Shown here: piece after piece, positions 5,173 to 14,268 of the stretch
Position numbering within the stretch: the first letter of the stretch is position 1
How the letters are laid out: each line of letters starts with the position of its first letter
Origin: an uncultured Christensenella sp.
Lineage (GTDB): Bacteria; Bacillota; Clostridia; Christensenellales; UBA3700
Reading direction: 5' to 3'
Length of the DNA stretch: 64,000 nucleotides
Assembly (NCBI GenBank): GCA_910584975.1
Contig: CAJUEA010000001.1
Span: 62,001-126,000 of the forward strand
Translations under genes and position numbers: made by a program
The notes under the pieces: model-generated
Seen by the model: only the letters and a program-made list of their open reading frames with translations
Told to the model about the DNA's origin: nothing
The model's database searches: none

Positions 5173-6537
5173 ATGGAATTGAAAGAACAATTAGAATTTT
5201 TAGTAAAAAATACTGTAGAAAAATTGCTAAGCGATATATTCTCTGGTCTTAACAATAGTAGTTTTTCGCAAATTATTGAGAAAACACAAGAAGAAACCAA
5301 CAAATTAGGGTTGAATACTGTGGAATTAGCTTGTTCTATAATTGAAAAGTCTTTTAATGAACAAAGAAATAAACACGAGGTTGTAATTAAAAACAAGGGT
5401 AAATCACGAAGTATCTTGACTACTTTGGGAGAACTAAGACTTACTAGAACATTATACTTCGATAAAAATAGATCAAAATCTTTTTTTGCAGTTGATGAAT
5501 TATTAAAACTTGAAAAATATAGTCGATTAGACAAAGGTTTTAAATCTAAATTAGTTAATATGGCAACCGTAACATCGTTTGGAAAAGCTAGTGAGTTTTT
5601 TGAAAAAAAAGTATCTAGACAGACTGTTCACAATATAGTTAAGCAAATTGATGTAAATTGTTTGCCCAAAAAGACAAATAAAATATTGAAAAATTTAGAC
5701 CATTTATATATTGAGGCAGATGAGGATCACATACACTTAAACAACGGCAGAGGAGCAGAAGTAAAGTTGATCTATGTTCATGAAGGCATTAAAAAAAATT
5801 CTACACGCACAGAGTTGATTAACCCTAAATATTTTGTTTCTATATCTGATGATGTAGATAAATTTTGGAGCGATGTTGCTTATTATATTCAATCAAATTA
5901 CATTACAACTAAAACTACGGTGCATTTATCTGGTGATGGAGCAGCATGGATAAAATATGGTACTAATTTGTTTACAAATTGTCAGTATCATTTGGACAAG
6001 TTCCATATACATAAAAGCATTGCCGGAATGTGTTTTGGAAATAAAAATTTACGATTTAAAATTATTCAAGCTTTAAATAATAAAGATTTTGTAAAGCTTG
6101 CATTGTTGTATAAAGAGCAGTATGCTTTGCATAATAAACGATCAGAGCGTAAGGCTATTGCGGAAAGTATGTTGTATTTGCAAAATAATCGCCTTTCAAT
6201 TGATTTATCCAATAATGTTTCTTGTGCTGCAGAAGGACATGTTTCGCATGTTTTGTCTGCTAGGATGTCATCAAGACCAATGGGTTGGAGTGTGCCGGGA
6301 GCCGAACGCATCGCAAAATTGCGTGCATTTTATTTTAATGGTGGTGACTTTAATGCTATTTTTACTAAAAATAACACAAAAGAAGAAAATAAAATAGAGA
6401 ATTACAAGAAATGGATGCGAACAGATGATGGATCTAGTTCATATTTTAAACCTGCAAAAGTTGTTGGATTAGATGGCGTTACTAATGGTTTATCAACATT
6501 ACTAAGGTCTGCTGTTACAACTAAACTGCAATATTAG
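5173..6537 (+). CDS. ISLre2-family (UPF0236) transposase
   Basis: A 454-residue protein matching ISLre2-type transposases in length and layout: an N-terminal helical part, an RTLYF segment after ILTTLGELRLTR, a central LYIEADEDHIHL with acidic residues likely to coordinate metal, HLSGDGAAWIKYG, the QYHLDKFHIHK segment, then a C-terminal EGHVSHVLSARMSSRPMGWS region typical of the family. It appears intact. ATG 5173 follows GAGG. I could not fix terminal inverted repeats or a target duplication, so element ends are not given. It marks the junction between the plasmid-like segment and ordinary genes. Confidence 0.88.
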   Translation: MELKEQLEFLVKNTVEKLLSDIFSGLNNSSFSQIIEKTQEETNKLGLNTVELACSIIEKSFNEQRNKHEVVIKNKGKSRSILTTLGELRLTRTLYFDKNRSKSFFAVDELLKLEKYSRLDKGFKSKLVNMATVTSFGKASEFFEKKVSRQTVHNIVKQIDVNCLPKKTNKILKNLDHLYIEADEDHIHLNNGRGAEVKLIYVHEGIKKNSTRTELINPKYFVSISDDVDKFWSDVAYYIQSNYITTKTTVHLSGDGAAWIKYGTNLFTNCQYHLDKFHIHKSIAGMCFGNKNLRFKIIQALNNKDFVKLALLYKEQYALHNKRSERKAIAESMLYLQNNRLSIDLSNNVSCAAEGHVSHVLSARMSSRPMGWSVPGAERIAKLRAFYFNGGDFNAIFTKNNTKEENKIENYKKWMRTDDGSSSYFKPAKVVGLDGVTNGLSTLLRSAVTTKLQY

Positions 6538-6668
6538 AATAAAAATTACTATAATATCCTAAATTTATATATTGAAATCTCACATTTAGAGCGAAATTAT
6601 GCAAAATGTGTATTATTTTTTATAAAATATGCTGAAAACTCTTGACACAACCTGTTTTTTCTTTTCTC

Positions 6669-6697
6669 TTTACTTTTTTGTAATTTTATGTTAAAAT
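6669..6697 (+). promoter_or_regulatory. Possible promoter of the GH2 gene
   Basis: TTTACT (6669-6674), 17 bases and TAAAAT (6692-6697) lie just upstream of the GH2 gene. A TTGACA at 6642-6647 has no suitable -10 partner. The rest of 6538-6668 is AT-rich and shows no gene; part of it may be the right end of the insertion element. Confidence 0.5.
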
Positions 6698-6712
6698 TAT
6701 TTTGAGGCAAAT

Positions 6713-9259
6713 ATGAAAGAGTTTGATTTAAATGGCAAATGGTCATTCCACGAAGTTGGAAGAGGCAAATGGTATACTGCTATTGTACCGGGTAGCAATT
6801 ATATCGATTTGCTTGCAAACAACATAATAGACCATCCATATTATGACAACAATGAAGAGCTAAGTCAATGGGTAGGCGAGCGTGATTGGGAATACGCTCG
6901 TGAATTTACTTTGCCTATGGATATGCTTAAAAAGCCGATCATTATGCTTGAGGCAGACAAGCTTGATACCATTGCTGAAATTTATATCAACGACAGATTG
7001 GTTGCAAGAACAGAAAACGCTTTTATTGCCTATAAAATTGATATCAAAAACTTTGTTTCAAGACTTACAAACAAAATAAGAATCAAATTTCGTTCTCCTA
7101 TTTTGTATATCGAAAACAAGCAGGAAAACACTCCTATGCCAAGCAGCAAGGTGGGGATGACTGGCTCTCAATACATTCGTAAACCTGCAATGCATTTTGG
7201 TTGGAACAACAATTTGGTTGTGCCATTCAGTGGTATTTGTGGAAACATAAAAATTGTTGGCTATGAGGAAGTTTATCTTGAACAACCAATCATAAGACAC
7301 GAAAGAGTGTTGAAAAGTGCAATTCTTATGGTTAAGGCAGCTGTTAAAGGCAAACAGATTGCAGAGAACAATTATTCAATTAAAGTTAGTATAACAGAGC
7401 CAAATGGAAATGTAATCAGCGAAACAAACAACAAGGTTGAAGAGCAAAATGAACTTGTTGTGACTATCAACAAGCCTGAACTTTGGACAATTTACAGCAA
7501 AAACAACAATCCTCCATTGTATAATGTGCAGGTGGAGTTATTTAAGGATAATGAATTGATTGACAAAAAAAGTGTCAAGTATGGTATCAAATCAATCAGT
7601 TTTGAAGAAGAAGAGGTTGACAGATTCAAAAAATTCGGCATTGTGCTTAATGGCGAAAAAATATTTATCAAAGGCGTAACATTGATGCCTTTGGATAGTA
7701 TGTCATCCCTTTTCAACAAAAAGAAAATGGAAAGCTATCTTGATAGCGTAATCAATATCAATGCAAACCTGATTCGCGTGTTTGGTGGTGCTGGTTATAT
7801 GCCAGAAGAGTTTTACTCTATGTGCGACGAAAGGGGCATTTTGGTGTGGCAAGATATGCCTTTTGTAAATATGATTTATCCATTTGAGTTTCAAGATTTT
7901 GCAGGCAATGTCAACAAAGAAATCAAATATAACATTGAAAAATTGCACACACATCCATCTTGTGCAGTGCTTTGTGGTAGCTACGGAATGGAAAGCAAAA
8001 TTTCCCGAACTTTTGGCAAAGGTGGCATAAAAGGGGCGATTTTCGATGTGTTTTACAAAAAAATTCCTGAAAGATTAAAAAATATTGGCTGTCAAATTTT
8101 GTATATTCCATCCAGTCCACTATCAAGCAAATTCTGTGATAGAGTAAACAATTATAAAAACGGCATTTCTCACATGTGGGAAGTTTGGGGTGGTATGCGC
8201 TCAATGCAAAAAGTATCAAATTACACTCCAAGATTTTGTGGAGAATTTGGTCTGCCATCCATGCCAAGTGCAAATGTTTTGGATGAGTTTATCTCTGGAG
8301 AACAGATTAATTTTTATGGCGAGGATATGGCAAAAAGACAAAAGTTTCGTGACGGAAACAACAAAATGCTTTACTACATATCTTCAAGATTTCGTGTTCC
8401 AAGAAGTGTATCCGATTTGATTTATTATTCTCAGCTAACCCAAGCAGAATATTACACGGAAATGATTGAACATTTAAGACGCAATATGCACAAGTGCCGT
8501 GGTGTTATTATGACATCATTGAACGATTGTTGGGCAGGCATAGATTATTCTTGCCTTGATTATTTGGGTTATTACAAAGCAGCAATGTACAAATTAAAAA
8601 GAGCATATGCACCAATTTTAATGACAATTACTTGCAAAAAGGGTGTTGTCAAAGTAAATTTGATTTGCGAGGATAATGTTCGAGAAGAATGCAATTTGAT
8701 ATGGAAAGTTGAGGATTTTGACGGGATTGTCATTGCAAACGGCGAGCAGAATGTTGAAATAACTGAAGGACAAAACAGCAATCTTGCAGCAATTGATTTG
8801 AAAGAAATCATAAAAGGCAAGGAAAGAGAAATTGTTTTTGTTGCCGAACTGACTGACAAAACAGGTAAAATTCTTGCAGCAGAAGACTTTTTGTTTGTTC
8901 AAAACAAGCTTGCAATGTTGCCTGACCCAAAACTTAAAGTTGCCGTAATAGTACGCAAAGGTATTGCAAAAGTCACTTTGCAGGCAGAAAAGTTTGCACG
9001 ATATGTTGCAGTGGAAATGGAAAATACAAAAGAGCCTTTCAGCAACAATTATTTTGATATTTTGGCAGGTGGAAAAGCAGAAATAACTATTCCTGTGGGA
9101 AAACTGAAAGATGTGGAAGTATTGGAAAAATTGCGTATCAAGTCGGTTGCAAATATAGATATGAAAGGTAATGTCTTGCGTGATATCGCAAAAAATACAG
9201 GCGTATTATTGTCGCCAAAAAACATTTTGGATGTTGTGCTTAAATGGTTCTTTAAGTAA
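6713..9259 (+). CDS. GH2 beta-mannosidase-like protein lacking acid/base Glu
   Basis: An 848-residue protein with the full glycoside hydrolase family 2 layout: N-terminal jelly-roll (LNGKWSF, VPGSNYIDLL), immunoglobulin-like middle, then a TIM barrel with RVFGGAGYMPEEFYSMCDERG and ILVWQDMPF, closest to beta-mannosidases. No signal peptide, so cytoplasmic. The nucleophile motif is kept (FCGEFG, E511), as is LNDCWAGIDY. The acid/base motif, normally WCGNNE, reads CGSYG at 421-425, with no Glu at the expected position, although a Glu follows at about 427. It may be inactive, altered in mechanism, or act on an activated substrate. ATG 6713 follows GAGG. Confidence 0.85.
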   Translation: MKEFDLNGKWSFHEVGRGKWYTAIVPGSNYIDLLANNIIDHPYYDNNEELSQWVGERDWEYAREFTLPMDMLKKPIIMLEADKLDTIAEIYINDRLVARTENAFIAYKIDIKNFVSRLTNKIRIKFRSPILYIENKQENTPMPSSKVGMTGSQYIRKPAMHFGWNNNLVVPFSGICGNIKIVGYEEVYLEQPIIRHERVLKSAILMVKAAVKGKQIAENNYSIKVSITEPNGNVISETNNKVEEQNELVVTINKPELWTIYSKNNNPPLYNVQVELFKDNELIDKKSVKYGIKSISFEEEEVDRFKKFGIVLNGEKIFIKGVTLMPLDSMSSLFNKKKMESYLDSVININANLIRVFGGAGYMPEEFYSMCDERGILVWQDMPFVNMIYPFEFQDFAGNVNKEIKYNIEKLHTHPSCAVLCGSYGMESKISRTFGKGGIKGAIFDVFYKKIPERLKNIGCQILYIPSSPLSSKFCDRVNNYKNGISHMWEVWGGMRSMQKVSNYTPRFCGEFGLPSMPSANVLDEFISGEQINFYGEDMAKRQKFRDGNNKMLYYISSRFRVPRSVSDLIYYSQLTQAEYYTEMIEHLRRNMHKCRGVIMTSLNDCWAGIDYSCLDYLGYYKAAMYKLKRAYAPILMTITCKKGVVKVNLICEDNVREECNLIWKVEDFDGIVIANGEQNVEITEGQNSNLAAIDLKEIIKGKEREIVFVAELTDKTGKILAAEDFLFVQNKLAMLPDPKLKVAVIVRKGIAKVTLQAEKFARYVAVEMENTKEPFSNNYFDILAGGKAEITIPVGKLKDVEVLEKLRIKSVANIDMKGNVLRDIAKNTGVLLSPKNILDVVLKWFFK

Positions 9260-9344
9260 CACAAAAACTTGTTTTACATATCCTACATAGTAAAAAACTG
9301 CTTAAAGATTGTTTTTTAAACAATATAGCAATCAAAAACTTAAC

Positions 9345-9358
9345 GAAAATCGATATTA
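9345..9358. repeat. Divergent copy of the TCGATTTTTGA dispersed motif
   Basis: Reverse strand reads TAATATCGATTTTCG, close to the TAGTATCGATTTTTGA copies at 29164, 40599 and 43034. It lies 86 bases after the GH2 stop. Confidence 0.45.
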
Positions 9359-9366
9359 AAATCAAA

Positions 9367-9404
9367 AAAGAATGTAAACAATCATTGTTCACATTCTTTT
9401 TTTT
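9367..9404 (+). terminator. Terminator after GH2 gene
   Basis: Stem AAGAATGTAAACAA / TTGTTCACATTCTT with one mismatch and a three-base loop, then a run of eight T. It would end GH2 transcripts. Confidence 0.85.
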
Positions 9405-9481
9405 GCTGTTTTTTATAATCATTACAAATTGCTTATATGTAATATTTCTTTTGTATTTTCTATTAATTTTAGATTTTGAAT

Positions 9482-10561
9482 TTATGCAATTTCGTTGCCA
9501 TTTTTATCTAATTTGCCATCAGTGCAAATAATAATATAGTTGCCTGTGGCGCTATCCCAATTTGAACCTTTTGAAATTGAGTTCCAATCAGCTTTTGTTC
9601 CTTCAAAAGTGATGCTTGTTAATTTAGAACAATTATAAAACGCATAATCGTCTATGTTGGTAACATTATTTGAGATAGTAATATTGGTGAGCTCAAAACA
9701 ATCAATAAATGCTTCTTCGCCGATAGTAGTAACACTATCTGGTATGATGCTATTTTTACATCCTAATATCAAAGTCGTTCCATTTGATTCAAGCAAACAA
9801 TTTCCTTCGCTTTTATAAGTGTCATTATTTTCATCAACAACAATGCTAGAAAGTTCCTTGCAACCACCAAAAACATTTACACCAATGTAAGATACACTCT
9901 TGCCAATAGTAATGCTTGCAAGTTTATAACAATTTTTAAATGCTTTACTCCCAATTGTTGTAACACTATCGGGAATAATAATGCTATCAAGTTTAGAGCA
10001 ATCTTGGAATGCTTGGGAATCAATAATAGTGACGCTATCGGGGATATTTATACTAGCAAGCTCAGTGCAACTAGAGAATGCTGAAGAGTTAATTTCGGTA
10101 ACACTATTAGGGATAACTATGTCAGTAAGTTTAAAGCAGTTTTCAAATGCATAAGCTGAAATAATAGTTACTGGTTTACCTTCATAAGTTGGTGGAATGG
10201 CTATTTTAGTAGCAGTTTCTGTTCCTATACCAGTAACACTATATGATTTGTCATATTCATTAAACATATACTCAAGCCCTTTGGCGTATTCAATTTTATC
10301 TTTTATGTGATAGCAAACGGAACATTCTTTCCAAGTTTCATTATCATTAGCTTTTAGTTCAAAAGAATGTTTTTGTAGATTTGTTTTTTCCTCACAGCCA
10401 CTGCAAGCGAACCAATGGTCAAAATCATCTTTTGAATAAGTTTTATCCCAAACATGTGCATGAGGTTGATTGTCATTATTTCCACCACAAGCGACAAGCA
10501 CAAGGGTTAGACAACAAATCAGCAACATAGCTAGAGTAAAGACTAAAAATCTTTTTTTCAT
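9482..10561 (-). CDS. BspA-like leucine-rich-repeat lipoprotein
   Basis: A 359-residue surface lipoprotein. Signal and lipobox LVLVAC place the lipidated Cys at about residue 25. Residues 33-90 carry two His/Trp plus CxxC units (CSGC, CSVC), possibly metal-binding. From about residue 120 the protein has BspA/LRR_5 repeats of about 23 residues, seen as repeated IPDSVT.IG..AF..C..L. units. Such proteins act in adhesion or host interaction in gut bacteria. Start has GGAG upstream. A second member lies at 60328-62205. The C-terminal end (GTKADWNSISKGSNW) is also shared with that protein. Confidence 0.88.
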   Translation of the reverse strand: MKKRFLVFTLAMLLICCLTLVLVACGGNNDNQPHAHVWDKTYSKDDFDHWFACSGCEEKTNLQKHSFELKANDNETWKECSVCYHIKDKIEYAKGLEYMFNEYDKSYSVTGIGTETATKIAIPPTYEGKPVTIISAYAFENCFKLTDIVIPNSVTEINSSAFSSCTELASINIPDSVTIIDSQAFQDCSKLDSIIIPDSVTTIGSKAFKNCYKLASITIGKSVSYIGVNVFGGCKELSSIVVDENNDTYKSEGNCLLESNGTTLILGCKNSIIPDSVTTIGEEAFIDCFELTNITISNNVTNIDDYAFYNCSKLTSITFEGTKADWNSISKGSNWDSATGNYIIICTDGKLDKNGNEIA

Positions 10562-10629
10562 TGTTTTTCTCCAAAAATTTATTTATATTAGCCGTTTTTG
10601 AAAAATTAATCCACAATTTGTTGCAAATC

Positions 10630-10849
10630 TGTCAAAAAAAGTATACTTTTTTTGACAACTTCCACTTGACTTAAAAATTTTAAAATGATATATTATTAAT
10701 AAGAAATAATTGCTAATTATTTAATAATATAAAAGCAAAGGTTTTGAAATGTCCATATAAAAAAGTGTCAAAAAATGTATACTTTTTTTGACACTTTTTA
10801 CACGATTAACCAGCAAATTGTGTTTTTTGTCATCTTATTTTGACAAAAA
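10630..10849. repeat. Repeated perfect palindromes between lipoprotein and pot operon
   Basis: The 352-base gap between 10562 and 10913 contains a perfect 28-base palindrome at 10630-10657 (half-site TGTCAAAAAAAGTA), a longer version at 10760-10799 (stem AAAAAGTGTCAAAAAA, with the same GTATAC centre) and a third stem TTTTTGTCA / TGACAAAAA at 10824-10849. The first two share nearly the same core. They may be operators or a small mobile repeat. T runs would also let them work as terminators. Confidence 0.8.
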
Positions 10850-10867
10850 CATATAATCATAATAAAC

Positions 10868-10897
10868 AAAAAGACTTGAAGATTTTCAAGTCTTTTT
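10868..10897 (-). terminator. Terminator of the polyamine transport operon
   Basis: Near-perfect stem AAAAAGACTTGAA / TTCAAGTCTTTTT with a short loop, 17 bases beyond the potD stop. The flanking A and T runs make it usable in both directions. Confidence 0.9.
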
Positions 10898-10913
10898 ATA
10901 AAGTTTAGTGTTT

Positions 10914-12602
10914 TTAGGCTTGTGGATTTTCTTGTTTGTTTTCAAGATTATCCAAGTTGTTATTTTCTGACACAACAATATTTTCCTCATTTGCTAAATT
11001 GCAATTTTCTGCATTGATATCGGTGCTATTCATTTGATTGTTATCAGTTTGAATATCAGGTGCCTCATTGTTGCTTTCAGTTTTTTCTTTGTTTTTGGAT
11101 TTCATTTTAAGATGCAATTTTGTATAGTAATCTTTAATTTTTGATTGGCAGTTGCTCAAAATAGAGAAGTTGTTTGTGCTATTTGAGTTTTCGCCAATTT
11201 CTTCCATTTTTCCTGCAACAAGTTTTTTGTTTTCCACTTTTTTATAAATTGAATATGCAATCATTCCGACTATTGCAATAACAAGACAAAAGCTGAAAAT
11301 GATTACTTCAATACCAAGTGGCAATGCTTTGACTCTCGTCCACATTTTGACCACAATGTCTTGTTTTTCGCCAAAGTCTGTCATTTCCACAAGTCTTTCA
11401 GCTTTGTCTGCAGAAGGCATTGAAATCTCGTGAATTTGCAAAGAAGTCAAATCAATTCCTGCCTCTTCCAAACTTTTTCTTAATGCCTCATTTGTTTTTC
11501 CGTCTGCACCTTCAAACAAATAAGTAAAATCATTTGCCTCAGCCTCTTCATCAATCATATAGTCGATTATGTCAGCAGATAGCACAGCAGTTGTGTAGCC
11601 AGTTTCGTCCATATTGCGAAGAGCAATTTCAGGGTCGCACATAAAGTTGATAAATTCGTGAGCAATATCAACATTTTTTGCATATTTTGGAATAACCCAG
11701 TTGTCAAACCAAATGTTTGAACCTTCCTCAGGAATGTAGTAGTCAAGATAAACTTTATTTTTCTTGTTTTCAGCTTGTGCCTCTTCTATTGCCCAAACGG
11801 CATCTCCACTCCAAGCAAGATTGATATAAGCCTCGCCGTTAATCATTGAGTCCTTGCCACTATCAACTTCATAAGCATAGAGAATGTTGTATTGATCGCG
11901 TAATTCTTTTTCAACCTTAGCCATGCTTTCTGCTGAAATATTGTTTACAAGTTCATCAACTCTTGCTCTGTATTGTTCAGCAGTGGCAGTTTTTGCAAGA
12001 GTTTCAAGCTCCTCTCTGTAAGTATAAATTGTTGCGATAAAAACTGAATCACGAATGCTGTCTTTCATCAAAATTTTGTTTTTGTATTTGCTGTTCCAAA
12101 GAAGTCCCCATCCGTTCAAATCTTCCTCGCTTACTTTTTCAGTGTTGTACATAATTCCCACAGTTCCCCACATATAAGGTACGCTGTATTTGTTGTCTGG
12201 GTCAAATTTCCTATCCAAAAGATAAGGAGGGATATTTTGTATGTTAGGAATTTTGTCAAGGTTAAGCTCATTTAGAAGGTTGTTTTTTTTCATTTTTTCA
12301 ATAATGTAGTCGCTCGGACACATAACATCGTAGTCGGCTTTTCTATTATTGATAATTGTATAACCTCTTTCCAAAGTGTCAAAAGTGTCATATTGAATGC
12401 GAATTTTCTCACCTGTTTTTTCGTAGTAATAGTCTTCAAAATCTTTCAAAACACTTTCGTCTTTGCCGTCTTGTATGTAGTCTTGTGCGTTGTAAACTTT
12501 AAGCACGCGTACTTTGTTGTTGCAACCACTAAGAATTGGCACAAGAAACAAAGAGAAAGTCAAAATAAGCAGAGCTAAAAAGGTAATTCTTTTCTTTTTC
12601 AT
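10914..12602 (-). CDS. potD: Spermidine/putrescine-binding lipoprotein with extra C-terminal membrane segment
   Basis: The first 415 residues match PotD-type periplasmic binding proteins (signal, lipobox ILSGC with Cys 27; KVYNAQDYI near the start; YSVPYMWGTVGIMYN; NLAWSGDAVWAIEEA; IPEEGSNIWFDNWVIP). It captures polyamines for PotABC. The family is usually about 350 residues, but this one is 562. A membrane segment at about 430-452 (GIEVIIFSFCLVIAIVGMIAYSIYKK) is followed by a 110-residue Asn/Glu/Lys-rich tail predicted to be cytoplasmic. The protein would thus be held by both a lipid and a membrane helix. It overlaps the end of potC by four bases. Last gene of the operon. Confidence 0.88.
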   Translation of the reverse strand: MKKKRITFLALLILTFSLFLVPILSGCNNKVRVLKVYNAQDYIQDGKDESVLKDFEDYYYEKTGEKIRIQYDTFDTLERGYTIINNRKADYDVMCPSDYIIEKMKKNNLLNELNLDKIPNIQNIPPYLLDRKFDPDNKYSVPYMWGTVGIMYNTEKVSEEDLNGWGLLWNSKYKNKILMKDSIRDSVFIATIYTYREELETLAKTATAEQYRARVDELVNNISAESMAKVEKELRDQYNILYAYEVDSGKDSMINGEAYINLAWSGDAVWAIEEAQAENKKNKVYLDYYIPEEGSNIWFDNWVIPKYAKNVDIAHEFINFMCDPEIALRNMDETGYTTAVLSADIIDYMIDEEAEANDFTYLFEGADGKTNEALRKSLEEAGIDLTSLQIHEISMPSADKAERLVEMTDFGEKQDIVVKMWTRVKALPLGIEVIIFSFCLVIAIVGMIAYSIYKKVENKKLVAGKMEEIGENSNSTNNFSILSNCQSKIKDYYTKLHLKMKSKNKEKTESNNEAPDIQTDNNQMNSTDINAENCNLANEENIVVSENNNLDNLENKQENPQA

Positions 12603-13456
12603 ATATTTGCCCCCTTTGTTTTTGAAATAGTCTTGTTTTGTTTGCCAACTTTAGTTTTGACAACAGCTTTAGTTTTAGATTTTTTGTCGTGATGAGTGAT
12701 GATATTAACAATAACAAGCAACACAAGCACAGAAACAAGTATCATTGTAGAAAGAGCACGCAAAGAAGGTGTCAAACCATTTTTTGCAGCATCTGCATAG
12801 ATAAATGTTGACAAAGTGTTTATGCCTTGAATGTTGAAAATAGTAATTACAAAGTCATCAATTGATAATGTAAACGCAAGGAAAAATCCACTTATAACAC
12901 CGGGCAAGATTTGTGGCAAAATAGCTTTGAACAAGGCTTTCATTGGTGTGCAACCAAGGTCAAGTGCCGCCTCATATAAATTGTTGTCCATTTGTTGAAG
13001 TTTTGGAATAATGGAAAGTATAACATAAGGTGTGCAGAACACGATATGTGCAATTATAACCGTAACCATTCCATAAGGGATTCCAAACATAAGGAAAAGC
13101 AACATCAATGAAACACCTGTTACGATTTCAGCATTCATCATAGGGATTTTGCTGACTGTCAACATTGCCTCTTTCGAGCGATTTTTCATGTTGTAAATGC
13201 CGATTGCTGCAAAAATTCCGATTATTGTTGAAATGACTGATGCAACTGTTGCAATAATAATTGTGTTTTTCAAAGCATCAAGAATAGCAGCACTTTCAGC
13301 TGGGTCAAACAAATCTTTGTACAAATCAAAGCTGAACCCTTGCCATTGCATTGTGATTGATGGCGTAAAAGAGTAGATAACCAGCACTGCAATAGGAGCG
13401 TAAAGAAACAAAAGTGTCAGATAAACATAGCCTTTGGCTAAAATCTTTTTTACCAT
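12599..13456 (-). CDS. potC: Polyamine ABC transporter permease PotC
   Basis: A 285-residue inner-membrane permease with about six membrane segments and the cytoplasmic EAA loop EAALDLGCTPMKALFKAILP, which docks on the ATPase. It pairs with PotB. The C-terminal 35 residues are basic and extend slightly past the usual family end. It overlaps potB at its start by seven bases and potD at its end by four, so the operon is tightly coupled. Confidence 0.93.
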   Translation of the reverse strand: MVKKILAKGYVYLTLLFLYAPIAVLVIYSFTPSITMQWQGFSFDLYKDLFDPAESAAILDALKNTIIIATVASVISTIIGIFAAIGIYNMKNRSKEAMLTVSKIPMMNAEIVTGVSLMLLFLMFGIPYGMVTVIIAHIVFCTPYVILSIIPKLQQMDNNLYEAALDLGCTPMKALFKAILPQILPGVISGFFLAFTLSIDDFVITIFNIQGINTLSTFIYADAAKNGLTPSLRALSTMILVSVLVLLVIVNIITHHDKKSKTKAVVKTKVGKQNKTISKTKGANI

Positions 13457-14259
13457 ATCCTACCTCCTGCTGTTTGATTTTTGCTATTGTACTTTTTCTC
13501 AATAAGCATTGTGATGCCCATAAGCAAAAGCAATATGATTGAAAGTGCAGAGCCATAATTCCATGAGTTTTGAGTGAACTCAAGATTGATGATATTTCCA
13601 AGCAGTTGCACAAGGTTGTTACCCAAAAGGTCAGAAATAACGAAAGTGGAAAGAGTTGGCATAAAAACCATTGTAATACCACTTATAATGCCTGGCAAGG
13701 CAAGTGGCAAAATAACTTTTGTGATAACTTTTGTTGGCGTAGCACCAAGGTCAAGAGCTGCCTCTGTATAGCTTTTGTCAAGACTTGTCAAGGTCGAATA
13801 AATTGGAATAATCATAAATGGCAAAAAGTTGTAAACCATACCAAAAATAGTGGTGGCTTTGCCAAATGTTATTTCTTGATTAAACCAAGAACCAAAAGCC
13901 TCAAACATTGCTCTTGTTGCAATTGTTCTAAGCAAAAAGTTAATCCACATAGGCAACAAAAACAGCATAAACAATGTTTTGTTTTTGTTGTATTTTTTGT
14001 TTGCTAAAATGTAAGCAACAGGAAAGCCCACAACAAAACAAATTAGTGTTGTAACAAAGGCAATCCAAATTGAATCCAAGAAGGAATTAAAAGCCACGCC
14101 ATCAGTAAAAAAGTTTGCAAAATTTTCCAAACTTATGCTGCCATCTGCATTGGTAAAAGCATAAAAAATAATCAAAGCAAGTGGTAGAATGACAAAAAGC
14201 AACATAAATACGGCGTAAGGAAATGCCAAATATTTTCTTTTGATAGTAATTTTTTTCAT
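13450..14259 (-). CDS. potB: Polyamine ABC transporter permease PotB
   Basis: A 269-residue permease with six likely membrane spans and the EAA motif EAALDLGATPTKVITKVILP. It forms the transport channel with PotC. It lies nine bases after potA and overlaps potC by seven. Ribosome site is GGAG about 8 bases before its ATG. Confidence 0.93.
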   Translation of the reverse strand: MKKITIKRKYLAFPYAVFMLLFVILPLALIIFYAFTNADGSISLENFANFFTDGVAFNSFLDSIWIAFVTTLICFVVGFPVAYILANKKYNKNKTLFMLFLLPMWINFLLRTIATRAMFEAFGSWFNQEITFGKATTIFGMVYNFLPFMIIPIYSTLTSLDKSYTEAALDLGATPTKVITKVILPLALPGIISGITMVFMPTLSTFVISDLLGNNLVQLLGNIINLEFTQNSWNYGSALSIILLLLMGITMLIEKKYNSKNQTAGGRIW

Positions 14260-14268
14260 TGCTTTCTC

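Noticed and set aside
6538..6660. Defined right end of the ISLre2 element
   Set aside because: Possible short matches between 5127-5160 and 6575-6612 were too weak to call terminal inverted repeats.
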